From NCBI RefSeq assembly GCF_025753795.1, contig NZ_JAOWPS010000015.1, positions 1 to 64,000 on the forward strand: DNA of 64,000 bases, given 5' to 3'. Every line of letters begins with the position of its first letter. The first letter of the stretch is position 1. Shown here piece by piece: positions 52,764 through 60,317 of the stretch. The notes beneath the pieces were generated by a model, which was given only the letters and a program-made list of their open reading frames with translations, was not told the DNA's origin and ran no database searches. Made by a program: the position numbers and the translations under genes. Origin of the DNA: Mesorhizobium sp. YC-39 (GTDB lineage: Bacteria > Pseudomonadota > Alphaproteobacteria > Rhizobiales > Rhizobiaceae).

Positions 52764-53783
52764 TCACAGCCCGTAGATGCGGAAGGTAGGACGGCCGGAT
52801 AGCTCACGCACGGCGCCGAGTTCGACCAAACGGTCGAAAAGGCGGCGCAGCCCACGGTCGCTCATGCCGGCGATCTTTTCCGAGGCAACGATCGCATCGT
52901 CGGACAAGAGCTTGTCGACAACAGCGTCCGCTGCCTTGGCTCTGAGTTTCGGCGCCACGGCAAGCATCCGGTCCGCGCGGCGCTCGAGTTCAGCGGAAAG
53001 ATCAATCGCGCGCAGCGCAGCGCGCGCCTGGGCGGCGAGCAGGCTTTTGGTCAGATCGGAGCCCCCCTCGATACCAGTTGCCGAAACAACGGTACTCGCG
53101 CGGCGAGGTGGGCGCGGATTGATGCCCAAAGGGGCCTCCGTGCCCAAGAGCGGCACTGCATGTGTCCACCCTAGCTGTTGAGCCAGCAGGGCGTCGGCAA
53201 GCCAGGCTCCAAGGGCGCGCCCGAAGCCGTGGTGTTCGGCGAGCATGATGGCGCCAGTCGTCATTCCCACCGTCCCCTCACCGGCGACGAGCTGCCGAAG
53301 ATCGTCAGTCAGGTCGCTGACGCCCTCGTCATTATGCGCCAGACCAAGGTCATCCAGCACCGCGCCGATGTTCGCCTCGGTCAGCAGTCTCTCCAAGGGC
53401 ATTGCGGCCAGCCGACGCCAGGCCAATAGCATCCTGCCAGCCGGCCCGACATCGTCGCCCGGTCGCGTGAGCAGCACCGCGTCGCGCAGAGCGCTTTCAT
53501 CCTCGACGCGGCCTGCCTGCCTCGCCGTTGCCGCGGCCGCCGAAAGCGCCAAGCGTTGCCGCCAGGTGCCGGCCGACCGCTCCTGCCGGCGGATCATCGC
53601 ATCGAGCGCCCCGATGGCGGCACCCGCGGCGAGTGCGACGTCCTCAACATCTTTCCCTGCAAGGCTTTGCGAACCCGGAATTGCTCGGCGAAGCCAGATC
53701 GGCACCGCGCCGACAGACACGGCTGAGCAAGCCCCAGAGAGTGTAGCGTGGCGAGATATGGAGGGCTTTGGTCGCAGAATCAT
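52764..53783 (-). CDS. DUF1403 family protein, copy 1
   Basis: A 339-residue protein of unknown function found on rhizobial replicons. The N-terminal half is alanine-rich helical (LAAGAAIGALDAMIRR, then WRQRLALSAAAATARQAGR), with the conserved block LLTRPGDDVGPAGRMLLAWR. The C-terminal 60 residues look like a winged helix, ending LFDRLVELGAVRELSGRP with TFRIYGL. The start MILRPK at 53783 is shared with copy 2 at 63145. It precedes scpB and is divergent from vapB. Its function is not known. Confidence 0.88.
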   Translation of the reverse strand: MILRPKPSISRHATLSGACSAVSVGAVPIWLRRAIPGSQSLAGKDVEDVALAAGAAIGALDAMIRRQERSAGTWRQRLALSAAAATARQAGRVEDESALRDAVLLTRPGDDVGPAGRMLLAWRRLAAMPLERLLTEANIGAVLDDLGLAHNDEGVSDLTDDLRQLVAGEGTVGMTTGAIMLAEHHGFGRALGAWLADALLAQQLGWTHAVPLLGTEAPLGINPRPPRRASTVVSATGIEGGSDLTKSLLAAQARAALRAIDLSAELERRADRMLAVAPKLRAKAADAVVDKLLSDDAIVASEKIAGMSDRGLRRLFDRLVELGAVRELSGRPTFRIYGL

Positions 53784-53862
53784 CGCCCGCAGGATCGGCC
53801 ATGCCGACGCTTTTGGCAACGGAAATAGGCAATAAGCGCTGTGCCTGTCGCACGAAAACAAT

Positions 53863-53887
53863 GAACGATAATGTTGCATTATCGTTC
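53863..53887. promoter_or_regulatory. Palindromic operator upstream of vapBC
   Basis: GAACGATAATG, TTG, CATTATCGTTC: perfect 11-bp arms. It lies directly upstream of a promoter and in the divergent region shared with the DUF1403 gene. A half-copy GAACGATGG follows at 53907. It is the expected place for VapBC autorepression. Confidence 0.7.
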
Positions 53888-53892
53888 GTTTA

Positions 53893-53921
53893 TTGACAAA
53901 TCTCAGAACGATGGGTAGAAA
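53893..53921 (+). promoter_or_regulatory. Promoter of vapBC and the recombinase
   Basis: TTGACA (53893-53898), 17-base spacer, TAGAAA (53916-53921), about 25 bases before the vapB ribosome site. Confidence 0.65.
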
Positions 53922-53952
53922 ATGCCAGAAAGGTAGATTTTTGGAGCCTGTG

Positions 53953-54210
53953 GTGTCCCTCAACATCAAAAATCCGGCAACCGTCGCCCTCGCCGAGGAG
54001 CTCGCACGCCGCCAGGGTATCAGCAAGACTGCGGCCATTCATCAGGCCCTGAGCGAGCGCCTGCATCGAATGGGTTTCGGTGACGCTGCGCAGGAGCGTC
54101 TGCTCGCGGAACTGCGCGCGATCCGGGAGAGACTGGCGCTGTTGCCTGACCGGGATAATCGCACCGACGAGGAGATCATCGGGTACGACGAACACGGAAT
54201 TCCGAACTGA
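53953..54210 (+). CDS. vapB: VapB-type antitoxin
   Basis: An 85-residue antitoxin starting with GTG (VSLNIKNPATVALAEELARR), a ribbon-helix-helix-like region (SKTAAIHQALSERL), and a C-terminal toxin-binding tail with conserved DEEIIGYDEHGIPN. GGAG lies six bases before the start; the frame is open further upstream without a ribosome site. It is coupled to vapC by a one-base overlap and followed by a recombinase gene in the same operon. Confidence 0.92.
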   Translation: MSLNIKNPATVALAEELARRQGISKTAAIHQALSERLHRMGFGDAAQERLLAELRAIRERLALLPDRDNRTDEEIIGYDEHGIPN

Positions 54211-54596
54211 TGGTGATCGACACCTCAGCCATTGTGGCGATCCTGCGTAGTGAACCCGAGGCGGCAAGGCTTGAAAGAGCACTTATCTCCGATCCAATCC
54301 GTCTGGTTCCGGCGACCTGTGTACTCGAAGCACGTATGGTGATGGTCAGCAGGCGCGGCGAACACGCATTGGCCGAGATCGATCTTTGGCTTCATAAGAT
54401 CGCTGTCAACATCATTCCCGTTGACTCCGAATTGGTTGATCTGGCCACCCAAGCTTGGCTCTCCTACGGCAAGGGCCATCATCCGGCCGCCCTGAACTTT
54501 GCCGATTGCTTCTCCTACGCATTGGCAAAACGTTCGGACGAGCCGCTGCTGTTCATCGGTAATGACTTTTCCAAGACAGATGTGGTGGCAGCATGA
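54210..54596 (+). CDS. vapC: VapC-type PIN-domain toxin
   Basis: A 128-residue PIN-domain RNase. The acidic active-site residues are visible in MVIDTSAIVAIL (Asp4), CVLEARM (Glu) and NFADCFSYALA (Asp), with a last acidic position in FIGNDFSKTD. VapC proteins cut tRNA or rRNA and are held by VapB. Here the pair probably stabilises the replicon. Its stop overlaps the recombinase start (ATGA). Confidence 0.94.
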   Translation: MVIDTSAIVAILRSEPEAARLERALISDPIRLVPATCVLEARMVMVSRRGEHALAEIDLWLHKIAVNIIPVDSELVDLATQAWLSYGKGHHPAALNFADCFSYALAKRSDEPLLFIGNDFSKTDVVAA

Positions 54597-55738
54597 CGAT
54601 GGCTGATGACGCTCAGGACTCATCAGCGGGTTCCGGAAAGGACGATCTCCCCGACATCATCGACCTAGTGATGGAAATGGGACGTCCTGCAGAGCAGAAG
54701 AAGGCCCCCTCCCCTCCCCTGGCGGGCACGGCAAACGGGATGGAACGGCTTCCCGTTCATCTCGACGCGCTCGCTGACCGCGCCCGTGACTATGTCGAAG
54801 CGGCGAACTCAGCCAATACCCGCCGCGCCTACGCATCTGACTGGAAGCATTTTGCCGCGTGGTGCAGGCGCCAGCATCTTAATGCTCTGCCCCCGGAACC
54901 GCAGGTGGTCGGCCTCTACATCACCGCCTGCGCGTCGGGGGCCGTAACGGGGGACAAAAAGCCGAACTCTGTGTCGACGATCGAGCGCCGCCTCTCGTCG
55001 CTCGCCTGGAACTTTGCCCAGCGTGGCCAGCCGCTCGACCGCAAAGACCGCCACATCGCCACCGTGCTTGCCGGCATTCGCAACACCCACGCAAAACCGC
55101 CGGTGCAGAAGGAGGCCATCCTGCCCGAGGATCTTCTGATCATGCTGGAAACGCTCGATCGCGGTAGCTTACGGGGCCTACGCGACCGGGCCATGTTGCT
55201 GCTTGGCTTCGCTGGCGGCCTGCGCCGCTCCGAAATCGTTGGTCTCGATGTTGGCCGCGATCAGACCAAAGATTCTTCGGGCTGGATCGAGATTTTTGAC
55301 AAAGGCATGCTGGTGACATTGCGGGGAAAAACCGGCTGGCGCGAGGTCGAGATCGGTCGCGGCGCTTCCGATGCCACCTGCCCGGTCGTCTCCATGCAGA
55401 CGTGGCTGAAACTGGCACGGATTGGGCACGGCCCGCTATTTCGACGCGTCACCGGCCAAGGCAAGGCTGTCGGCGCCGAGCGATTGAAGGACCAGGAGGT
55501 GGCGCGCCTGGTCAAGCGCGCGGTGCTCGCTGCTGGGGTGCGCGGTGACCTGTCGGAAGGCGAACGCGGCCAAAAGTTTTCCGGCCATTCGCTTCGCGCT
55601 GGCCTCGCTTCCTCAGCCGAGGTCGATGAGCGTTACGTGCAGAAGCAGCTCGGCCACGCCTCAGCAGAGATGACGCGGAGATATCAGCGCCGCCGCGACC
55701 GTTTTCTCGTCAATCTCACCAAGGCAAGCGGGCTGTAA
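54593..55738 (+). CDS. Tyrosine recombinase of the DUF1403 module, copy 1
   Basis: A 381-residue integrase. An N-terminal acidic tail (DLPDIIDLVMEMG) is followed by a core-binding domain (TRRAYASDWKHFAAWCRR) and the catalytic domain. Catalytic residues are in GFAGGLRRSEIVGL (Arg), HSLRAGL (His, Arg), LGHAS (His) and RRYQRRRDRF (Tyr). It is very similar to the recombinase at 61869. The start overlaps vapC, so the recombinase is under the toxin-antitoxin promoter. It could resolve plasmid multimers or move the module. Confidence 0.94.
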   Translation: MTMADDAQDSSAGSGKDDLPDIIDLVMEMGRPAEQKKAPSPPLAGTANGMERLPVHLDALADRARDYVEAANSANTRRAYASDWKHFAAWCRRQHLNALPPEPQVVGLYITACASGAVTGDKKPNSVSTIERRLSSLAWNFAQRGQPLDRKDRHIATVLAGIRNTHAKPPVQKEAILPEDLLIMLETLDRGSLRGLRDRAMLLLGFAGGLRRSEIVGLDVGRDQTKDSSGWIEIFDKGMLVTLRGKTGWREVEIGRGASDATCPVVSMQTWLKLARIGHGPLFRRVTGQGKAVGAERLKDQEVARLVKRAVLAAGVRGDLSEGERGQKFSGHSLRAGLASSAEVDERYVQKQLGHASAEMTRRYQRRRDRFLVNLTKASGL

Positions 55739-55813
55739 ACGCGCTGACAAGGGAGCCCAGCCTTGCCAAGGGCCAATAGCTTCCGTTTGCGATCGCCTTG
55801 CTGCAATCACAAT

Positions 55814-57230
55814 ATGTCGACAGATTACGATTTTATCGACACGATTTGGCGATATGTCGATGCCAACGACATATCAACCCTGACATGTCGATCGAACCAG
55901 GAACCATCGACATGGACGTTTCAGGCTGACAGGCCTTACAATGACATCCCTCTCCTGCCTCCAAAGGAGGATGTTGAAACGAAGGTGGTGCTCAAGGCCT
56001 GCATAGCGGCGCGCGCGGCCTTGGCAGAGCTCAGAGTATCGGGTCAGCTTATCCCGAACCAAGCAGTCAACTCTATTCCTCTACTCGAAGCCCAGGCAAG
56101 TTCCGAAATGGAGAACATCGTCACAACGACGGACCGATTGTTTCGCTTCGCCAATGAAGCCGGAAATCTCGCTGATGCCTGCCACGAAGGAGGCGCTGCG
56201 CTACCGCACTGCGCTTAATCAGGGCTTACGAACTATGCAAAAGCGCCTGTGACGACGTCAACGGCGGTCGCGGTGTGCCGCACGATCAAGGGCGTCGAAC
56301 TCGACATTCGGTCGACGCCCGGCACGGCCCTGGTCAACCAGGCGATGGGTGCGGTCGTTTACACCCCACCCGAGGGGGAGAACCTCCTGCGCGACAAGCT
56401 GGCGAACTGGGAGCGCTGCATCCATGAGGCCGAGGACATCGATCCCCCCGTTGATCCGTGTCGCCGTGATGCACTACCAATTCGAGGCCATCCATCCATT
56501 TGTCGACGGCAATGGCAGGACCGGCCGCGTGCTGAACCTGCTCTATCTGGTCGACAAGGGCCTCTTGGACATCCCGGTGCTCTATCTAAGCCGCTATATC
56601 ATCCGAAACAAAGGAGCCTACTACGATCGCCTTCTCGCCGTAACGACGGAGGGCGCGTGGGAAAGTTGGATCCTCTACATGCTCGCCGCGGTAAAGGAGA
56701 CTGCTGGCTGGTCAACTGACCGTATACACGCGATCCGCGACCTGCTCGACCAGACCGCCGAGTGCTTGCGCCGAGACCTCCCGAAAATCTACTCCAAGAG
56801 CTTTCCGAGATGATCTTCGTTAATCCGTCGGATCGGCGACTTGGTTTCATCCGACATAGCGAAACGACAGGCGGCATCGGTCTATCTAAAGACCCTCGTC
56901 GACAATGGCCTGTTACATGAAGTCAAGGCTGGTCGGGAGAACCTCTATATCAATCCGGCCTTGATGGCGCTTCTCACCGAGCGCGAGCGCAAATCGGCCG
57001 GTGAAGCCCTCTTCTTCCAGAAGGACCGTTTGATTGCCTGGTTTCCGGCATATCTTTTCGGCCAGCAACTGAGTTTCTTGAAGGACCGCGATCGGCGGCG
57101 GATGATGCCCGTTGTCTCCAACTTATCGTCTCACCGGGAGCGGCACGACATTCTCGTGGTTTGGCAGATCGAAAACCATTGCCAATTGGCGTGTCGTGGC
57201 CATTTCGATGACCAACTCTTCATGGTCTGA
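55814..57230 (+). pseudogene. Fic-domain protein broken by several frameshifts
   Basis: The pieces lie in successive frames. MSTDYDFIDTIWRYVDAND begins the N-terminal part, which includes SSEMEN, the inhibitory-helix motif (S/T-x3-E-N) of class II Fic proteins. The middle runs STAVAVCRTIKGVELDIRS to LANWERCIHEAEDIDP. The catalytic part has IHPFVDGNGRTGR intact (near 56490-56530). The last piece ends SVYLKTLVDNGLLHEV and YINPALMALLTE. Frameshifts lie near 56180, 56250, 56448 (a run of six C) and 56810. Fic enzymes AMPylate proteins. As written it cannot make one protein. Confidence 0.85.
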
Positions 57231-57371
57231 CCGGGTAGACCGGTCTTGACCCTGGCGAACCAGCCCGGCGAACTTATGCACTGGAACCGGAACCATGTAA
57301 GGATGCTCATCGAGCAACTTACTGATCTCGATCACAACGTCAGCATCGATGTTCTCGGGCAATTCGCGCAT
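57123..57371 (-). CDS. Small acidic protein, paralogue of the gene at 14253
   Basis: An 82-residue protein starting MRELPENIDADVVIEISKLL, with VPVHKFAGLVRQG and EELVIEMATTRQLAMVFD. It aligns along its length with the 71-residue protein at 14253 and has about 11 extra C-terminal residues. It overlaps the end of the Fic remnant on the other strand. Function is unknown. Confidence 0.72.
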   Translation of the reverse strand: MRELPENIDADVVIEISKLLDEHPYMVPVPVHKFAGLVRQGQDRSTRSDHEELVIEMATTRQLAMVFDLPNHENVVPLPVRR

Positions 57372-57861
57372 AGGCGGGCTCTCAATAACATGAAGATGCG
57401 AGCATCTGAAAATGATCTTGCGCCCGCCCCGACCGTGCCTGCCGCAACCGCGCCGCCATCGCCCTACACCAAGAATGCGTCAGTCAGGCCGGCGAGTCCA
57501 GAATGGTGTCAGCTCGAGCCGGCATCCACCCGATACCAGTGTTCTCGCGAGCCAGCGCCCCACCTCCAGGGTGACCTCAACTCCGCGCGGCCGGCCTCGA
57601 CTGAGACCTAGGCGGCCGTGTTCCGCGTGCGGCCGCTTGCATCCCTCCCCGGCAAGCATCATATTTACTGCAGTAAAAAAGGGCCTTTGTGACAGAGAAA
57701 ACATGGGTTTAGCTCAGAGCGCGGGGCAATTTATATGGGCTTCCACGCATGAGCATTGGCTTCATGACCTCAGCTGCAGCCGGCAGTAAAAAGCCTCTCG
57801 GCCCCCGGTAACGTTCTGTTAACCTAAAACTTCTTGCCGCGGTTGGCCGAATCGGAGCTTA
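57372..57861. other. Upstream region of repABC
   Basis: About 490 bases with no gene. It should contain the repA promoter and RepA operators. The perfect palindrome at 57664-57677 is listed separately. The region just before repA has GGTAAC and GTTAACC in inverted positions near 57807-57824. Confidence 0.45.
57664..57677. repeat. Perfect 14-bp palindrome, parS candidate
   Basis: TTTACTGCAGTAAA upstream of repA. A one-mismatch copy lies between repA and repB at 59130. Paired palindromes near repAB are typical of RepB partition sites. Confidence 0.55.
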
Positions 57862-59121
57862 ATGGCACTTGTTAAGTGGATTGCTTACAAAAAGCGCCAA
57901 TTCAGGTTTCGACAAGAAATGAACATTGCCATGCGGCTTCCACGCTTCGAGTTCGATAACACGATCATCGAGCAGGGCGAAGAGATATCGCGGCGACTGA
58001 ACCAGCTTCGTATGGACAAGTTCCCGCCCAATGCGACCAAGACCCTTCGGTCTTTTTCGATGGCGGAGGTAGCCCACTATCTAGGAGTATCGCAAAACAA
58101 TCTGAAGCGCCTCCATCTGGAACGCAAGGGCCCCCTGCCCGAGCAGATACCGTCGGGACGCCGATCCTATACCGCGGAGCAGATGCTTGAGCTGCGCCAT
58201 TTCCTGGACCGACACGGCAGGACCGAGGTCAAGAAATACGTGCCGCACCGCAAGCCTGGCGACAAGCTCCAGGTTGTTGCTGTCGTCAACTTCAAGGGCG
58301 GCAGCGGCAAGACAACCACCGCCGCCCACCTCGCCCAGCATCTAGCTCTGACGGGCCATCGCGTCCTTGCCATCGATCTCGACCCGCAAGCCTCACTGTC
58401 CGCCTTGCATGGCTTCCAGCCGGAACTTGATCGGAACCTCTCTTTGTATGAGGCGATCCGTTATGACGACGAGCGCAAACCGATCTCTGACGTGATCGTC
58501 CCGACGAATTTTCCCGGTCTGGATATCATTCCAGCCAGTCTTGAACTGCAGGAGTATGAGTACGACACCCCGCTCGCCATGCAGGACAGAACGTCCAACG
58601 TAGGTCGCCAGTTCTTCACCAGGCTTGCAAAGGCGTTGTCGGAGGTGGACGACCGCTATGACGTAGTGATTGTCGATTGCCCTCCGCAACTAGGCTATCT
58701 GACTTTGACGGCGATGTCGGCGGCGACATCTGTCCTCATCACGGTTCATCCTCAAATGCTCGACCTGATGTCGATGAGCCAGTTCCTGCTGATGCTCGGC
58801 GGCATCTTGAAGACCATCAAGGCAGCCGGTGCAGCAATCGAGTTGGATTGGTTTCGCTACCTGATCACGCGCTACGAACCGACAGACATCCCGCAAGCGC
58901 AGATGGTTGGCTTCATGCAGTCGATGCTGGCCGGCCAGATACTCGAAAATCCGATGCTCAAGTCGACGGCCATTTCGGATGCGGGGTTGACGAAACAGAC
59001 ACTCTACGAGGTCGAGAAGTCGTCCTTTACCCGCTCTACCTACGACCGCGCACTGGAATCACTGGATGCGGTGAACTCCGAGATCGCGACGCTCATCCAT
59101 CGCGCATGGGGGCGGTCATGA
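57862..59121 (+). CDS. repA: RepA, ParA-type partition ATPase and repressor
   Basis: A 419-residue protein. The N-terminal 120 residues hold a helix-turn-helix (SMAEVAHYLGVSQNNLKRLH), and the ParA ATPase follows with the deviant Walker A FKGGSGKTTT, DLDPQASLS and VIVDCPPQLGYL. RepA moves plasmid copies apart and represses the operon. The start at 57862 has GGAG before it; ATG 57919 (MNIAMRLPRFEFD) is possible and would better match shorter relatives. It is followed by repB after 76 bases. Confidence 0.95.
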   Translation: MALVKWIAYKKRQFRFRQEMNIAMRLPRFEFDNTIIEQGEEISRRLNQLRMDKFPPNATKTLRSFSMAEVAHYLGVSQNNLKRLHLERKGPLPEQIPSGRRSYTAEQMLELRHFLDRHGRTEVKKYVPHRKPGDKLQVVAVVNFKGGSGKTTTAAHLAQHLALTGHRVLAIDLDPQASLSALHGFQPELDRNLSLYEAIRYDDERKPISDVIVPTNFPGLDIIPASLELQEYEYDTPLAMQDRTSNVGRQFFTRLAKALSEVDDRYDVVIVDCPPQLGYLTLTAMSAATSVLITVHPQMLDLMSMSQFLLMLGGILKTIKAAGAAIELDWFRYLITRYEPTDIPQAQMVGFMQSMLAGQILENPMLKSTAISDAGLTKQTLYEVEKSSFTRSTYDRALESLDAVNSEIATLIHRAWGRS

Positions 59122-59129
59122 CGGCGGGT

Positions 59130-59143
59130 TTTACGGCAGTAAA
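59130..59143. repeat. Imperfect palindrome between repA and repB, parS candidate
   Basis: TTTACGGCAGTAAA differs at one base from the perfect palindrome at 57664. A second dyad-like stretch, ATTTTGACCGTGAAAT, follows within 25 bases. Confidence 0.5.
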
Positions 59144-59197
59144 TAATGGGAATTTTGACCGTGAAATCAGTCGACTAACCGAGAATCGGGGCGATTG

Positions 59198-60163
59198 ATG
59201 GCACGCAAGGACATATTTGGCAGCGTCATGGGCCCCGCGGCCTCGGTTGCGAACGTCAAGGACATCTCAGCCTATGCCGTTCGCGGCGCTTCCCGCTCGA
59301 TTATGCAGTCATTCGAGGAACTCTCGAAGAGTTCGGTCGTCGATCTCGATCCGGCATTAGTCGACACGTCATTCGTTTCAGACCGCATGGACGATGACGA
59401 TGAGGCTTTCCAGGAATTGCTGGCAGCTATTCGTGAGAGAGGGCAGGATTCGCCGGTTCTTGTCAGGCCTCACCCCGAGGTTTCGGGCCGCTTCCAAACC
59501 GTCTTTGGCCACAGGCGTGTCAGGGTCGCGCGCCAGTTGGACCGACCGGTCCGCGCCGTCGTCAAGAAGATGGACGATGAGGACCATGTTATCGCCCAAG
59601 GGCAGGAAAATGCTGCCAGAGCCAATTTGTCCTTCATCGAAAGGACCCTGTTTGCCGACCGAATTCTCAAGCGGGGCCATTCCCCGGATACGGTGAAGTC
59701 GGCGCTTGCGCTCGATGACACGACGTTCTCGAAGATGCGTTCGGTTACCAGCAACATTCCCGAGCGGGTCATTTTGGCGATAGGCGCCGCCAAGAGCGTT
59801 GGTCGGGACCGCTGGTGGCAGCTTGCCAAACTCATGGAGCCGCCCGGGGCAGGGGTGAGGGCGGCAGAGTATGTGGCAGGCACCGATTTCGCCCAACCAG
59901 GCAGCGAGGCCCGGTTTACCCGCCTCTTCGACTTCATGAGTGTGCCAGCGAAACGCCCGCATGCGTCTACGAAGTCCAAGGAAACGGCTTGGACACCCGA
60001 TGATAGATCGGTTCGAGCCAAAATCACCGACACCGGAAAGGTGTTTACGCTCGCCTTGAAGTCCAAGGAAGCATCGCCCTTCGGCGCATTCATCGCCGGC
60101 AAGCTCGACGAGCTTTTCGAGGCTTTTCGGGAGTCGGAAATGGCGAAGAAAACAGGAGACTAA
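59198..60163 (+). CDS. repB: RepB, ParB-type partition protein
   Basis: A 321-residue centromere-binding protein. The N-terminus MARKDIFGSVMG is typical of RepB. The ParB CTPase-like core shows RPHPEVSGRFQTVFGHRRVR, and ENAARANLSFIERTLFA belongs to the central helical domain that binds parS. ATG 59198 was chosen over a TTG one codon upstream. It works with RepA in partition. The ctRNA region follows directly. Confidence 0.95.
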   Translation: MARKDIFGSVMGPAASVANVKDISAYAVRGASRSIMQSFEELSKSSVVDLDPALVDTSFVSDRMDDDDEAFQELLAAIRERGQDSPVLVRPHPEVSGRFQTVFGHRRVRVARQLDRPVRAVVKKMDDEDHVIAQGQENAARANLSFIERTLFADRILKRGHSPDTVKSALALDDTTFSKMRSVTSNIPERVILAIGAAKSVGRDRWWQLAKLMEPPGAGVRAAEYVAGTDFAQPGSEARFTRLFDFMSVPAKRPHASTKSKETAWTPDDRSVRAKITDTGKVFTLALKSKEASPFGAFIAGKLDELFEAFRESEMAKKTGD

Positions 60164-60170
60164 AACCGCA

Positions 60171-60224
60171 AAAGAAAAAGGCCCCCGAACGTCGCCGTCG
60201 CGGAAGCCCTTCTCGGTCTGTAGC
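60171..60224 (-). ncRNA. Counter-transcribed RNA of repABC (inc-alpha)
   Basis: On the minus strand between repB and repC. The RNA of about 54 nucleotides ends with a stem GGCUUCCG/CGGGGGCC and a UUUUUCUUUU tract. This position and structure fit the ctRNA that limits RepC synthesis and sets incompatibility in repABC replicons. Confidence 0.82.
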
Positions 60225-60230
60225 AAGCTG

Positions 60231-60259
60231 AGAATCGCACTTCCCCGAATCACTGTCAA
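60231..60259 (-). promoter_or_regulatory. Promoter of the counter-transcribed RNA
   Basis: Minus strand TTGACA (60254-60259), 17-base spacer, GATTCT (60231-60236), predicted start near 60224. Confidence 0.8.
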
Positions 60260-60265
60260 GAGTCG

Positions 60266-60296
60266 TGGCGCCGTTTCGGCGAGCCAATTTCTTTTG
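60266..60296 (+). promoter_or_regulatory. Hairpin attenuator in the repC leader
   Basis: TGGCGCCG pairs with CGGC and GCCA across a small bulge, loop TTT, followed by a T-rich tract, just before the repC ribosome site. It fits the S-element whose folding is favoured when the ctRNA binds the leader. Confidence 0.65.
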
Positions 60297-60317
60297 CCTG
60301 ATTGAAAGGTGAGGGAA

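Noticed and set aside
55811..55920. Repeated ATGTCGA-like words at the start of the Fic remnant, which could suggest iterons
   Set aside because: Spacing and orientation are irregular, and the words fall in coding sequence of the Fic N-terminus. They do not form a regular array.
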